A stretch of 64,000 nucleotides of DNA from Actinomycetes bacterium (GCA_029782025.1 JAKOVR010000213.1:1-64000), one strand, 5' to 3'; positions 22,956 through 32,482 are shown, numbered from the stretch's first letter. Made by a program: numbers and translations. Notes: generated by a model not told the origin, from the sequence alone.

Positions 22956-24113
22956 TCAGCGCGATCCGACGCGGCGCCCGATGGCGGCCCGGGCGCGCCG
23001 CAGGGCCGGGCTGGCGGCCACGGCCTTCAGCTGCTTGACCGGGAAGCTGGCGAGCAGGTGCTCGAGGTGGTGGCGGGTCTCGGCCAGCTCGATGCGGGCG
23101 TGGTCGGTGGCCACGCGCTGTGCCTCGAGCTCGAGGGTGAGGTCCTGCAGGGCGGTGTGGGGGTAGTACTCGCCGCCCTCCGTGCGGGCCGCCGCCTCCC
23201 GCTCGTCCTCCTCCTCGCGCCACCGGGCCAGCAGGGCGGCGTCGGCCAGGACCGCCTTGTCCGGCTGGCCGGTGAACCACGCGAACAGCGAGTCGTCGGG
23301 GTGGGTGGCGCAGTACTCGCGGTCGGCCTCGAGGATGCGCTCCACCCACGGTGCCCGCTCCGCTTCCGGCGCGGCGTGCAGCCGGTCGTTGTGGGTGAGC
23401 AGCAGGTAGGCGATGGCGCCCCCGAGACGCACCTCCTCGTCGACCCGGAAGTAGCGGTCGAAGGTGGGGAGGATCAGCTCGCTGTGGATGGCCTCGGTGG
23501 GGTCGGTGGCCAGCATCGTGGGCAGGTGGGGGTAGCGCATCTCCTGGCGCAGCGCTTCGGGGAGCGTCCGGTTGACCCGCCACGCCGCCTCCCACGCTTC
23601 GTGGGCGTACTGGTTGCGGTGGGGGCCCACGTAGTCCCACGACACGAACCAGCCGTCGTCGGGGAGGAGGTCGCACAGGGCTCGGAACACCGTGTCGATC
23701 CGGGCGATGTGGTGGGCGGCGGCGAAGTTGACGACGAGGTCGTACGGACCGTCGGGGAACGCCGCGGTGTTGGTGTCCATCTGGTGGTAGGTGAGGGGCA
23801 GCCCGGCCGCGTCGGCCGCCGCCCGGGCCTCGGCCAGCAGCTCCACCGAGTAGTCGATCCCCACCGCCGCCCGGACCAGCCCCTGCTCGACCAGGCCGCG
23901 TTCGACGTGGCCGTTGCCGCAGTTGAGGATGAGGGCCCGTTCGAAGGTCCGGCCCACCCGCTGGGCGAAGTGTTCGACCCAGGTCCGCTCGGGGTCGCCG
24001 CTCACCCGCTCGTTGAGCATCCGGCGGACCTGGTCGAGATCGTTCCAGTAGTGCCCGGTGTAGTAGACGTCGCTGTTGGCGTTGACGCCGAAGTCGGTGA
24101 GCGCCCCGGTCAT
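22956..24113 (-). CDS. SAM-dependent methyltransferase with C-terminal coiled coil
   Basis: A 385-residue protein. Residues 60-200 form a class I methyltransferase fold (ALILNCGNGHVERGLVEQGL as the SAM-binding loop, VVNFAAAHHIARI as motif IV). The second half contains a helical segment with long heptad-like runs (LELEAQRVATDHARIELAET) that probably forms a coiled coil. The basic C-terminus ends ARAAIGRRVGSR. Its position between the rhamnose genes and the ABC exporter suggests it methylates a sugar residue; coiled-coil methyltransferases can cap O-antigen chains, but that is inference. ATG 24113 lies 6 bases after a CACAAT hexamer. Confidence 0.75.
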   Translation of the reverse strand: MTGALTDFGVNANSDVYYTGHYWNDLDQVRRMLNERVSGDPERTWVEHFAQRVGRTFERALILNCGNGHVERGLVEQGLVRAAVGIDYSVELLAEARAAADAAGLPLTYHQMDTNTAAFPDGPYDLVVNFAAAHHIARIDTVFRALCDLLPDDGWFVSWDYVGPHRNQYAHEAWEAAWRVNRTLPEALRQEMRYPHLPTMLATDPTEAIHSELILPTFDRYFRVDEEVRLGGAIAYLLLTHNDRLHAAPEAERAPWVERILEADREYCATHPDDSLFAWFTGQPDKAVLADAALLARWREEEDEREAAARTEGGEYYPHTALQDLTLELEAQRVATDHARIELAETRHHLEHLLASFPVKQLKAVAASPALRRARAAIGRRVGSR

Positions 24114-24208
24114 CGGCCCATTGTGGTGGATCGCCGGGTTCCCGGGGTACTTCGTCCCGGACCGGCCCGAAACGTAGGCTGGGCCGTCCCTGCCCTGGCC
24201 CGATCCGA

Positions 24209-25048
24209 GTGACCGCACCCCCCGTCCCCCCACCCCCGGCCCCGCCGCCCACCACCGACCACCCCGGCCCGGTGCGCGAGCTCCTCGGCGCCCGCGAGCT
24301 GCTGCGCAACCTCACGGTGCGCGAGCTGAAGGTCCGGTACAAGCGCTCGGCCCTCGGGTTCCTGTGGACGCTGCTCAACCCGTTGCTGATGATGGCCGTC
24401 TTCACCGCCATCTTCTCGACCCTGTTCAAGGCCGACATCGACCGGTTCTGGCTCTACTTCCTCACCGGGTACCTGCCCTTCGCCTTCTTCCAGGCGTCGG
24501 CCCAGGTGGCCACCGGGTCGGTGGTGGGCAACTCCAACCTGGTGAAGAAGGTGTACTTCCCGCGTGCGGTCCTGCCGTTGGCGGTGGTGCTGAGCCAGGC
24601 CGTCCACCTCCTGCTCGGGCTGGCCGTGCTCCTCGTGGCCGAGGCCGTCACCGGTCACTTCGACTGGATCCTCTACCTGCCGATGCTCGTGGTCGCCATC
24701 GTGCTCCTGGCCATGTTCAGCACGGGCCTGGCCATGCTCCTGGCCGGGGCCAACGCCTTCGTGCGCGACATCCAGGAGTTCACGACCGTCGCCTTCCTCA
24801 TGTGGTTCTACGCCACCCCCGTGATCTACCCCCTGAAGGACGGTGGTCCGCTCCCGTCGTGGGTGCAGAACCTGATCCGGCTCAACCCGCTCACCGAGTA
24901 CGTCCAGCTCTTCCGCAGCGCGCTCTACGACTACCGCTGGCCGGGGCTCCCGACGCTGCTCGGCGCCTGCGTGGCCTCGGTCCTGATGCTGAGCCTCGGC
25001 TGGACCGTCTTCAACCGGCTCGCCCCCCGCTTCGCGAAGGAGGTGTGA
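24209..25048 (+). CDS. ABC-2 polysaccharide export permease (Wzm-like)
   Basis: A 279-residue permease with six predicted membrane helices after a Pro-rich cytoplasmic tail. The RELKVRYKRSALGFLWTLLNP segment is the hallmark of polysaccharide ABC-2 permeases. The ATPase gene follows 4 bases later, and together they should export a polyprenyl-linked glycan. The GTG start lies 20-30 bases after TAGGCT (24176-24181) with no clear Shine-Dalgarno site. Confidence 0.93.
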   Translation: MTAPPVPPPPAPPPTTDHPGPVRELLGARELLRNLTVRELKVRYKRSALGFLWTLLNPLLMMAVFTAIFSTLFKADIDRFWLYFLTGYLPFAFFQASAQVATGSVVGNSNLVKKVYFPRAVLPLAVVLSQAVHLLLGLAVLLVAEAVTGHFDWILYLPMLVVAIVLLAMFSTGLAMLLAGANAFVRDIQEFTTVAFLMWFYATPVIYPLKDGGPLPSWVQNLIRLNPLTEYVQLFRSALYDYRWPGLPTLLGACVASVLMLSLGWTVFNRLAPRFAKEV

Positions 25049-25052
25049 CCCG

Positions 25053-26276
25053 ATGGGTGAAGGTGGGGCCCGGCCCCCCGGTTCGGTGGTGGTGACCGAC
25101 GTGTGGGAGAGCTTCAAGATCTACAGCGAGCGGGCCGAGGGCATCCGCGACCGGCTGTTCGCCCGCCGCAAGAGCGTGGGCGAGGAGTTCTGGGCGCTGC
25201 GGGGGGTGACCCTGGAGCTCGAACCGGGGGACACGGTGGCCCTCATCGGCGAGAACGGCTCCGGGAAGTCGACCCTCCTCAAGGTCATCGCCGGCATCCT
25301 CCCGCCCAGCCGAGGCGCGGTGCACACCTTCGGCCGCACCGCCTCGATGCTCGAGCTGGGCGCCGGGTTCCACGGCGACCTCACCGGCCGCGAGAACGTC
25401 TACCTCAACGGATCGATCCTCGGGTTCTCGCGGACCTACGTCGACACCGTCTTCGACGACATGGTCGCCTTCGCCGGCCCCCAGGTCGCCGACGCCATCG
25501 ACCGGCCGGTGCGCACCTACTCGAGCGGCATGTACCTGCGCCTCGGGTTCGCCGTCGCCGTCCACCTCCAGCCCGACGTCCTGATCATCGACGAGGTGCT
25601 GGCCGTCGGCGACGCCGTGTTCCAGAAGCAGTGCTTCGACCGGATCCACGAGCTCAAGCGCAACGGCGTCACGATCGCCGTGGTGAGCCACGACCTCGAC
25701 ACGCTCTCGTCGCTGTGCGAGCGGGGGGTGTGGCTGGACCGGGGCGAGGTCGTCGCCACCGGCACCGCCATCGAGGTGGTCGACCGCTACCGCGGCCACA
25801 TCGTCGAGGTGCAGGGCGGGGGCGAGGTCGGCAAATGGCAGGGCGGCGCCATCTACGGCAGCGGGGCCATGAGCATCACCGATATCCGCCTCGAGACCGC
25901 CCCCGGCACCGACACCGTCACCACGGGCGACGCCGTCGCCGTCTGCTTCCGGGCCACGGCCAACGAAGCGGTGGAGAACCCGGTGTTCGGGCTCATCGTC
26001 CGGGCCAACGACGGCACCTACCTCTACGACACCAACACCCTCTGGCGTCGCCAGGCCACGGGCGACCTCGGGGCCGGGGAGGCGCTCGAGGTGCGCTTCG
26101 ACCTCACCGCCCACCTCCTGCCCGGACGCTACGTCTGCACGGTGGCGGCGAGCCGGTCCGACGGCAAGCAGGTCTACGACTGGCACACCGACGCGCTCGG
26201 TTTCGACGTGGCCGGCGAGTTCGTGGCCAACGGGATCGTGGCCCTGGACGCCACGATCACCGTGGGGTCGGCGTGA
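25053..26276 (+). CDS. ABC polysaccharide export ATPase with C-terminal sugar-binding domain (Wzt-like)
   Basis: A 407-residue protein. The ATPase domain (1-240) shows Walker A GENGSGKST, the LELGAGFHGDLTGRENVYLNG segment specific to Wzt/TagH ATPases, signature YSSGMYLRLGFA and Walker B VLIIDEVLAVGD. The C-terminal 150 residues are a beta-sandwich like the Wzt C-domain, which recognises the terminal modification of the exported glycan in O9a-type systems. That fits with the methyltransferase genes on each side. GGAGG precedes the permease stop and the ATG. Confidence 0.93.
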   Translation: MGEGGARPPGSVVVTDVWESFKIYSERAEGIRDRLFARRKSVGEEFWALRGVTLELEPGDTVALIGENGSGKSTLLKVIAGILPPSRGAVHTFGRTASMLELGAGFHGDLTGRENVYLNGSILGFSRTYVDTVFDDMVAFAGPQVADAIDRPVRTYSSGMYLRLGFAVAVHLQPDVLIIDEVLAVGDAVFQKQCFDRIHELKRNGVTIAVVSHDLDTLSSLCERGVWLDRGEVVATGTAIEVVDRYRGHIVEVQGGGEVGKWQGGAIYGSGAMSITDIRLETAPGTDTVTTGDAVAVCFRATANEAVENPVFGLIVRANDGTYLYDTNTLWRRQATGDLGAGEALEVRFDLTAHLLPGRYVCTVAASRSDGKQVYDWHTDALGFDVAGEFVANGIVALDATITVGSA

Positions 26277-26293
26277 CCTTCTAAGGTTCGGGC

Positions 26294-27160
26294 GTGCCCG
26301 ACGTCCCCGACGAGATCGAGAGCCGCTACTACGAGGCGCAGGCCTTCGACTCGGACCATGCCCGCACGGTCCGGTCGCACTACCTGCCCTTCGTCGCCGG
26401 TCGGGACCTGCTCGTCGAGCTCGGGTGCGGGCGGGGCGAGTTCCTCTCCGTGGTGGCCGAGGCCGGCGCCGTCGGGCGGGTCCTCGGCGTCGACATCGAC
26501 CCGGCGATGGTCGCGGCGGTGCGGGCGGCCGGCCACGAGGCCGTGGAGGCGGACCTCCTCGACTACCTGCGCGACACCGACGACCGCCCCGACGCTGTGT
26601 TCCTGGCCCACGTCATCGAGCACCTCACCGTCGGCGACGCCTTCGCCATGCTGGCCCGGCTGGCCGAGCTGATGCCGCCGGGCGGCCGGCTGGTGGTGGT
26701 CACGCCCAACCCGGCCTGCCTGGCCAACCTCACCAACGACTTCTGGAGCGACCCCACCCACGTGCGGCTCTACTCGCTCGACCTCCTGCGGTTCCTGCTG
26801 GAGCAGACGGGGTTCGACGTGGTCGACGCCGCCGGCAACCCCCTCGACGTCCCCGGCCCGCCCCCGCTCCTGCTGGCGCCGGTCACCGAGCTCCCGGCCT
26901 GGGGGGCGGCCGAGGTGACCCTGCCCCTGCCCCGCGGCATCACCTACGACGCCGACGCCGTGGGCGTCGCCGACCTGCTCACCGAAGTGGCCGAGCTCCG
27001 CAACGCCCTGGCCACGGTCGTCCACTGGCTGGGCACCTACGACGACCGCCTCGCCGACGTCCGCCACCTCACCGAAGCGCTGGCCCGGTCCCACGACACC
27101 GCCCTGGCCCACCACTACGGACCGAACGAGATCTACGTGGTGGGGGAGCGCCGGCCGTGA
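26294..27160 (+). CDS. class I SAM-dependent methyltransferase
   Basis: A 288-residue methyltransferase with SAM motif LVELGCGRGEFLSVV, acidic EADLLDYL, and motif IV AVFLAHVIEHLTVGDA, as in glycan-modifying methyltransferases. Start GTG 26294 is 6 bases after a TAAGGT hexamer. Its stop overlaps the next glycosyltransferase start (GTGA), so both belong to the glycan operon. Confidence 0.85.
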   Translation: MPDVPDEIESRYYEAQAFDSDHARTVRSHYLPFVAGRDLLVELGCGRGEFLSVVAEAGAVGRVLGVDIDPAMVAAVRAAGHEAVEADLLDYLRDTDDRPDAVFLAHVIEHLTVGDAFAMLARLAELMPPGGRLVVVTPNPACLANLTNDFWSDPTHVRLYSLDLLRFLLEQTGFDVVDAAGNPLDVPGPPPLLLAPVTELPAWGAAEVTLPLPRGITYDADAVGVADLLTEVAELRNALATVVHWLGTYDDRLADVRHLTEALARSHDTALAHHYGPNEIYVVGERRP

Positions 27161-28674
27161 CCCTCGAGCCGGGCCCGCTCCCGAAGGTGCGCGCCGTCGT
27201 CCTCAACTACAACGGCGGCGAGCACGTGCTCCGGTGCGTCGAGGCGTTGCTGGCCACCGACTACCCGGCCGACCGGTTCGAGGTGGTGGTCGTCGACAAC
27301 GCGTCGTCCGACGGCAGCGACGCCGCCCTCGCTCGACGGTTCCCGGACGTGCGGCTCGTCCCGACCGGCGCCAACCTCGGCTTCCCGGCCAACAACGTCG
27401 CCATGACCGACCTCGCCCGCGACGGGATCGACGCCGTGGCCCTCGTCAACAACGACGCCTTCGTGGCGCCGGGGTGGCTCCGTCCCCTCGTCGACGTGTT
27501 GGTCGCCGATCCACGGGTCGGGGCGGCCTGCCCCAAGATCGTGTTCGCGCCGAGGTTCGTCGAGGTCGTGGTCCGGTCGCCCACCTTCGATCCGCCCGGC
27601 GACGCCCGCCGGCTCGGCGTCCAGCTCCTGGCCCTCAACGGCGCCGACCAGTCGCTGTTCGGGCTCTCCCAGTACGTGAAGGACGCCTGGGGGGCCGAGC
27701 CCCGCGAGGGCGGGTGGTTCCGCTGGTTGGGGGCGGAGGCCGTGATCCGGGTGGCGCTGCCCGACGGGCCGGCGCCCGCGCCGGCGCCCCGGACCCCCGG
27801 CGCTGTCGCCGTCCCCACCTTCCTCGAGCTGCAGGTGGCGGCCGAGCGGGAGAAGCGCATCGAGATCGAGTCCGGCCGGTACCGCGCCTCGGCGTCGGTC
27901 GGCCCCGAGCCGCGCTGGATCCGGGTCCCGGTGGTGCCCGACGACGCCTTCGACGTGATCAACAACGCCGGGTCCGTGCTCATCGAGGACGGGTACGGGG
28001 CCGACCGCGGCTACCTCCAGATCGACGACGGGTCCTTCGACGAGCCCTGCGACGTCTTCAACTGGTGCGGGGGCGGCGTCCTCCTGCGCCGCGAGTACCT
28101 CGAGGACGCCGGTCTGTTCGACGAACGCTTCTTCCTCTACTACGAGGACACCGATCTCTCGTGGCGGGGCCGGGGCCTCGGCTGGCGCTACCGCTACGTG
28201 CCCGGGTCGGTGGTGCGGCACCTGCACGCGGCCAGCAGCGGTGAGGGGTCCGACCTGTTCCAGTTCTACGTGGAGCGCAACCGGCTGCTGATGCTCACCA
28301 AGAACGCGCCCCGCCGCCTCGTGGTGCACGCCCTGGTCGAGTTCCTGGCCGACATGGTGTCCTACGTGCGGCGCAGCGTCCTCCCCCCGTTGCGCCAGCG
28401 CCGCCGGCCGCCGCTGCACCACCTCCGTCTCCGCCTGCGCTCGTTGCGCTCGTACCTCCGCCTCGCCCCGGCCATGGTCGCCGACCGTCGCGCCCTGCGC
28501 CGCCGCCGGCTGCGCAACGACGCCGAGCTGGCCACCGGGTTCACCGCCCGCCCGTGGTGGACGGCGGCCGACGAACGGATCCGCGCCACCGCCGGTCGGC
28601 GCACGGGCCGGGCGTGGTGGCCCGACGGCGGCGACGCCCCGGATCGGGCCGCGCCCGGGGAGGTGGCGGCCTAG
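27157..28674 (+). CDS. GT2 glycosyltransferase with large inserted beta-rich domain
   Basis: A 505-residue protein. The GT-A fold begins at residue 10 (VRAVVLNYNGGEHVLRCVEALL) with VVDNASSDGS and a VNND metal-site region near 97-100. The catalytic half resumes near residue 296 with NWCGGGVLLRREYLEDAGLF and DERFFLYYEDTDLSWR. Between them, residues 131-295 are an extra domain with strands such as GAEAVIRVALPDG and a late G-Y-G-A-D-R-G segment. The C-terminal 150 residues are very Arg-rich and helical. The family includes rhamnosyltransferases, which would suit the rhamnose genes nearby. A similar insert sits in the next enzyme. Confidence 0.85.
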   Translation: MTLEPGPLPKVRAVVLNYNGGEHVLRCVEALLATDYPADRFEVVVVDNASSDGSDAALARRFPDVRLVPTGANLGFPANNVAMTDLARDGIDAVALVNNDAFVAPGWLRPLVDVLVADPRVGAACPKIVFAPRFVEVVVRSPTFDPPGDARRLGVQLLALNGADQSLFGLSQYVKDAWGAEPREGGWFRWLGAEAVIRVALPDGPAPAPAPRTPGAVAVPTFLELQVAAEREKRIEIESGRYRASASVGPEPRWIRVPVVPDDAFDVINNAGSVLIEDGYGADRGYLQIDDGSFDEPCDVFNWCGGGVLLRREYLEDAGLFDERFFLYYEDTDLSWRGRGLGWRYRYVPGSVVRHLHAASSGEGSDLFQFYVERNRLLMLTKNAPRRLVVHALVEFLADMVSYVRRSVLPPLRQRRRPPLHHLRLRLRSLRSYLRLAPAMVADRRALRRRRLRNDAELATGFTARPWWTAADERIRATAGRRTGRAWWPDGGDAPDRAAPGEVAA

Positions 28675-30258
28675 GTGCGCGTCGCGATCTACGACCAGTG
28701 GTGGCCCACGATGGGCGGGGGCGAGAAGTTCGCGGCCGGCATGGCCGAAGCCCTGGCCGGGCGGCACGAGGTCACGCTGCTCGCCCACGAGCCGCTCGAC
28801 CTCGACCGGGTGGGGGAGCGGCTCCAGCTCGACCTCCGTCGGGTCTCCGTGACCGAGATCCCCGTCGGGACGGCGGCGGTCGAGGAGGCCAGCGCCGAGG
28901 CCGACCTGTTCATCAACGCCAGCTACACCAGCGGCGCGGTGTGCCGGGCCGAGCACGGCCTCTACGTGGTGCACTTCCCGACGCCCCCGGCCCCCGAGCC
29001 CACTGGGCGCAACCTGCCGGCGGCGAAGGCCCGCCTGAAGACGGTGCTCCGGCCGCTGGTGCAGGAACGGGGCCGCAGCATCACCCTCACCCACGGGGTG
29101 CACCCCGAGGAGATGATGGGTGACCGCCGGTTCCAGTGGACCACGGGCGACGCCATCGTGGAGGTCCGCCTCCCCGAAGGCGAGACCGACGAGGTCAGGA
29201 TCCTGCTCGGGCGGTTCCTGCCCGCCGGCGTCGGCTCGGTGCCGGTCGACATCAGCGTCGACGGCACGCCGGCCGCCTCGCTCATGCTCCGCCCCCGCGC
29301 CTCGCGGTTCGACCGCCCGGTGGTGCCCGTCACCGTTCCCGTCCGGGGGCGGCCGGGCGGTGCGCCCATCCGCATCCGGGTCCACACGCCGAGCCAGGTG
29401 CCGGCCGAGGCCGGCACCGGACCCGACGACCGGCGGCTCGGTGTGCCGGTCGTCGGGGTGCAGCTCGGCACCGACCCGCGGGCCGTGCTCAAGCGGCGGT
29501 ACCCGTCGCTGGCCCGGGGACCCCAGGGCTTCGAGTGGCTCGAGAGCTACGACCGTGTGGTCTCCAACTCCCGGTACACGCGCCAATGGGTGCAGCGGTG
29601 GTGGGGGATCGACACCGAGATCCTGAACCCGCCGGTCACCCTCCAGGTCCCGGCGCCGAAGGAGCCGATCATCCTCAACGTCGGCCGCTTCTTCGAGCCC
29701 AAGCACGGGCACTGCAAGAAGCAGCTCGACATGGTGCGCGCCATGCGGGCCATCACCGAGCGGGGCCGCCTCCCCGGGTGGACCCTCCACCTCGTGGGCG
29801 GCTGCTCCGACGTCGACCGCCCCTACCTCGACAAGGTGCGGCGCGAAGCCGAGGGGCTCCCGGTCGAGTTCCACGTCGACGCCCCCGGCTCGACCGTCCG
29901 CGACCTCTACGGCCGGGCCTCGATCTACTGGCACGCCACCGGGCTCGGCGAAGACCCCGACACCCAACCCGACCGGTTCGAGCACTTCGGCATCACCACC
30001 GTCGAGGCCATGTCGGCCGGCGCCGTGCCGGTGGTCATCCTCGCCGCCGGGCAGGAGGAGGTGGTGGAGCACGGGGTGAGCGGCCTGCACTGGGAGCCGC
30101 TCGTGCAGCTCGTGTGCTTCACCGAGGACCTCGTCGGCGACCCGTCCCGCCTGGCGGCGATGAGCGCGGCCGCGCAGGAGCGGGCCCGGTACTACGGGCT
30201 GCCCGCCTTCACCGAGCGGCTCGAGGCCCTCGTCGACGACATCACCCGGAGGTCATGA
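28675..30258 (+). CDS. GT4 glycosyltransferase with inserted beta-sandwich domain
   Basis: A 527-residue GT-B enzyme. The N-terminal Rossmann half begins VRVAIYDQWWPTMGGGEKF. Residues about 145-260 are an insert with strands (GDAIVEVRLPEGE, VDISVDGTPAASLML) and the segment GTGPDDRRLGVPVVGVQL. The nucleotide-sugar half follows with NVGRFFEPKHGHCKKQ and the E-X7-E region EHFGITTVEAMSAGAVPVV. GTG 28675 directly follows the previous TAG stop, so the two are in one operon. The sugar specificity is unknown. Confidence 0.87.
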   Translation: MRVAIYDQWWPTMGGGEKFAAGMAEALAGRHEVTLLAHEPLDLDRVGERLQLDLRRVSVTEIPVGTAAVEEASAEADLFINASYTSGAVCRAEHGLYVVHFPTPPAPEPTGRNLPAAKARLKTVLRPLVQERGRSITLTHGVHPEEMMGDRRFQWTTGDAIVEVRLPEGETDEVRILLGRFLPAGVGSVPVDISVDGTPAASLMLRPRASRFDRPVVPVTVPVRGRPGGAPIRIRVHTPSQVPAEAGTGPDDRRLGVPVVGVQLGTDPRAVLKRRYPSLARGPQGFEWLESYDRVVSNSRYTRQWVQRWWGIDTEILNPPVTLQVPAPKEPIILNVGRFFEPKHGHCKKQLDMVRAMRAITERGRLPGWTLHLVGGCSDVDRPYLDKVRREAEGLPVEFHVDAPGSTVRDLYGRASIYWHATGLGEDPDTQPDRFEHFGITTVEAMSAGAVPVVILAAGQEEVVEHGVSGLHWEPLVQLVCFTEDLVGDPSRLAAMSAAAQERARYYGLPAFTERLEALVDDITRRS

Positions 30259-30260
30259 CC

Positions 30261-30626
30261 ATGCCCCGCCGTTCCTCGACCTCGACGCCGCCAGCGGTCA
30301 CGTTCCGCCGGCCGGGCGCCGGCTGGTTCCTCGCCATCGACGGCGGCGTCGCCGCGCTGGCCGTGCTCGGCTTCCACGAGGGCGTCTACCGGCGGGTGCG
30401 GGCCGTGGCCCCGCTGCCGGAGCAGGACCAGTTGCGGCGCCTGGTGGGCGGCACGGTGGCCGCGCACCTGGTGGAGGCCGCCGGTGCCCGCCGGGCCGCC
30501 CGGCGTCGGGGGCTGCCCCCACGCGACGTCCGCCGGTGGACCCGGCAGACCTTCGTGGTGGGGTTCCCGTCGCTCCTGGCCCTTCGCCGTCTCCCCGAGG
30601 GCGCGTCGGGCACACTGGAGCGATGA
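30261..30626 (+). CDS. small Arg-rich hypothetical protein
   Basis: About 121 residues with one weakly hydrophobic stretch (GWFLAIDGGVAALAVLGF) and many arginines (AARRAARRRGLPPRDVRR). It has no recognised domain. ATG 30255 overlaps the preceding stop (ATGA), but GGAGG at 30248-30252 is only 2 bases from it and 8 from ATG 30261, so the second was chosen. The stop overlaps the next gene's ATG. Confidence 0.6.
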   Translation: MPRRSSTSTPPAVTFRRPGAGWFLAIDGGVAALAVLGFHEGVYRRVRAVAPLPEQDQLRRLVGGTVAAHLVEAAGARRAARRRGLPPRDVRRWTRQTFVVGFPSLLALRRLPEGASGTLER

Positions 30627-31507
30627 CGGACCCCTTCGGCGGCGCCCCCGCCGGTCCCCCCACGGCCGGGCCGACCTCCGCCCCCGCCGGCCCGCCGGCG
30701 CCCAAGCGCAAGGGCGGCGTGCTCATCTGGTCGGGCACGGCCTGCCTGGTGGTGGCGGTCGTGGGCGGGCTGATCCTGATCGGCGTCGGGTTCTCCCGCA
30801 TCACCAGCCTGGTCACCGACCTGCGCACGGTGCCGGTCCCCGGTCACCAGAGCATGTACCTCGCCGCCGGCGACTACGGGATCTACGACAACAGCTACTC
30901 GTCGTCGACGTACTACAGCCCGAGCTCGGCCACGGTCACGATCACCGGCCCCGACGGCAAGAGCGTGCCCACCCGCTCGGTCAGCAGCTCCTCGGTGTCG
31001 AGCGGGTCGTCGCGCTACTACCAGCAGCGCGAGTTCACGATCACCGCCGCCGGCACCTACGACGTCGACACCCGCGCCTCGTCCTCGTCCTCGTCGTCGT
31101 CCCGTTCGTCGAGCGGCGCGACGGTCGCCATCGGGCCGTCGTTCAACTCGGTGGGGGCGGCGGGGGCGGCCCTCATCGGGATCGGGTTCGGCGGGGGCGC
31201 GCTGCTGTTCCTGCTCGGGCTCGTGCTCCTGATCATCGGGCTCGTCCTGCGGTCGGGATCCAAGCCCAAGCCGGCCTATCCGGGCCCCTACGGCTACGGG
31301 CCCGGTCCCTACGGTCCGGCCCCCGGGCCCTACGGGTTCGGCCCGCCGCCCGGCCCCTACGGCCCGCCGCCCGGTCCCTACGGCGCCCCGCCTGGCCCCT
31401 ACGGCGCCCCGCCCGGACCCTACGGTGCGGGGCCGTACGCTCCGCCGTCGGGGCCGCCTGTGGCCGGCCCCGACACTGCGGGGCCGTGGGGGCCGCCGCC
31501 GAGCTGA
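30623..31507 (+). CDS. membrane protein with Pro-Gly-Tyr-rich tail
   Basis: A 294-residue protein. A Pro-rich cytoplasmic start is followed by a membrane helix (LIWSGTACLVVAVVGGLILIG). An extracellular segment of about 130 residues is Tyr/Ser-rich with long serine runs, and a second helix pair follows (GAALIGIGFGGGALLFLLGL). The C-terminal 80 residues carry repeated PGPYG units. Such tails are common in actinobacterial envelope proteins and are probably disordered. The function is unknown. It is coupled to the preceding gene by an ATGA overlap. Confidence 0.7.
   Translation: MTDPFGGAPAGPPTAGPTSAPAGPPAPKRKGGVLIWSGTACLVVAVVGGLILIGVGFSRITSLVTDLRTVPVPGHQSMYLAAGDYGIYDNSYSSSTYYSPSSATVTITGPDGKSVPTRSVSSSSVSSGSSRYYQQREFTITAAGTYDVDTRASSSSSSSSRSSSGATVAIGPSFNSVGAAGAALIGIGFGGGALLFLLGLVLLIIGLVLRSGSKPKPAYPGPYGYGPGPYGPAPGPYGFGPPPGPYGPPPGPYGAPPGPYGAPPGPYGAGPYAPPSGPPVAGPDTAGPWGPPPS
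31279..31440 (+). repeat. coding tandem repeat encoding PGPYG units
   Basis: About nine imperfect copies of a 15-24 base unit encode Gly-Pro-Tyr-Gly within the membrane protein's C-terminal tail. The copies GAPPGPYG at the end are nearly identical in DNA, so copy number may vary by slippage. Confidence 0.6.
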
Positions 31508-31519
31508 GGGCGGTCAGCT
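31502..31519. terminator. short hairpin with both convergent stop codons
   Basis: AGCTGA (31502-31507) and TCAGCT (31514-31519) are perfect inverted repeats around 6 bases. They contain the TGA stops of the membrane-protein gene and the meaB-like gene, which converge. Confidence 0.45.
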
Positions 31520-32482
31520 GCCGAAGGCGTCGAGGAGGCGCCGGGCCGCGGTGGTGGGCGAGCACCGCCCGGCGGCCACGTCGGCCTCGATCCCGGCGAT
31601 CAGGGGTCGCACCCGGTGGTGGGTGCGGAACGTGGCCTCGAGGTTGTCGGTGACCTCGCTCCAGAGCCAGCGTACGGCCTGGGCCTGCCGGTGGGCGTCG
31701 AGCTCACCGTCGGCGACCACGGCGGCATGGAGGGCCAGGACCTCGGCCCACACCTCGGCCACCCCCGCCCCGGTGAGGGCCGAGCAGGCCAGGGCGCGGG
31801 CGTGCCACGCCCGCCAGCGGGGGCGCAGGAGCACGAGGGCGGCGCCGTAGTCGGCTCTCGTCCGTCCCGCCGCGGCCGCCAGGTCGCCGTCGGCCTTGTT
31901 CACGACCACCAGGTCGGCCAGCTCCATCACGCCGCGCTTGATGCCCTGGAGCTCGTCGCCGCCCCCGGGGCTGACGAGGAGGACGAAGGCGTCGACCATG
32001 TCGGCCACCGCCGTCTCGGACTGGCCGACGCCGATGGTCTCCACTAGGACCACGTCGAAGCCCGCCGCTTCGCACAGCAGCATCGCCTCCCGCGTGCGCC
32101 GGGCCACGCCGCCGAGGTGCCCCCCACCGGGCGACGGGCGGATGAAGGCCGCCGGGCTGCGGTTGAGGTCGGCCATGCGGGTCTTGTCGCCGAGGATCGA
32201 GCCGCCCGAGATCGAGGAGGACGGGTCGACGGCGAGCACGGCGAGACGGAGGCCGGCCTCGACGATGTGGAGGCCGAGCGTCTCGATGAAGGTCGACTTC
32301 CCCACCCCGGGCGGGCCCGAGATCCCGACCCGCACGGCCTGGCCCGTGTGGGGCAGGACGGCGTCGAGCAGTGCCACCGCTTCGTCCCGGTGGTCGGAAC
32401 GGGTCGACTCGGCCAGCGTGATCGCCCGGGCCAGCTCGCGCCGGTCGCCGGCGAGGAGCGCGTCCCGGTCGATGCGAGGCAT
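31514..32482 (-). CDS. meaB: MeaB-type GTPase chaperone of methylmalonyl-CoA mutase
   Basis: A 322-residue G3E GTPase that guards adenosylcobalamin loading of methylmalonyl-CoA mutase. P-loop GPPGVGKST, the Walker-type strand [22 protein letters not shown] specific to MeaB/Arg[13 protein letters not shown], and the guanine-specificity NKAD are all visible. It starts 8 bases after the mutase stop and should be cotranscribed with it. Confidence 0.96.
   Translation of the reverse strand: MPRIDRDALLAGDRRELARAITLAESTRSDHRDEAVALLDAVLPHTGQAVRVGISGPPGVGKSTFIETLGLHIVEAGLRLAVLAVDPSSSISGGSILGDKTRMADLNRSPAAFIRPSPGGGHLGGVARRTREAMLLCEAAGFDVVLVETIGVGQSETAVADMVDAFVLLVSPGGGDELQGIKRGVMELADLVVVNKADGDLAAAAGRTRADYGAALVLLRPRWRAWHARALACSALTGAGVAEVWAEVLALHAAVVADGELDAHRQAQAVRWLWSEVTDNLEATFRTHHRVRPLIAGIEADVAAGRCSPTTAARRLLDAFGS

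Noticed and set aside
24209-26276. The Wzm/Wzt exporter as the RiPP exporter
   Set aside because: Both proteins have polysaccharide-specific signatures and sit among glycan genes 13 kb from the cluster.
27133-30090. A 985-residue minus-strand frame opposite the glycosyltransferases
   Set aside because: It is low-complexity, rich in Gly, His, Arg and Val, has no motif, and lies opposite two intact glycosyltransferases.
31079-31440. Repeat array in the membrane-protein gene as a CRISPR or satellite
   Set aside because: The repeats are in frame, encode Ser runs and PGPYG units, and have no regular spacers.
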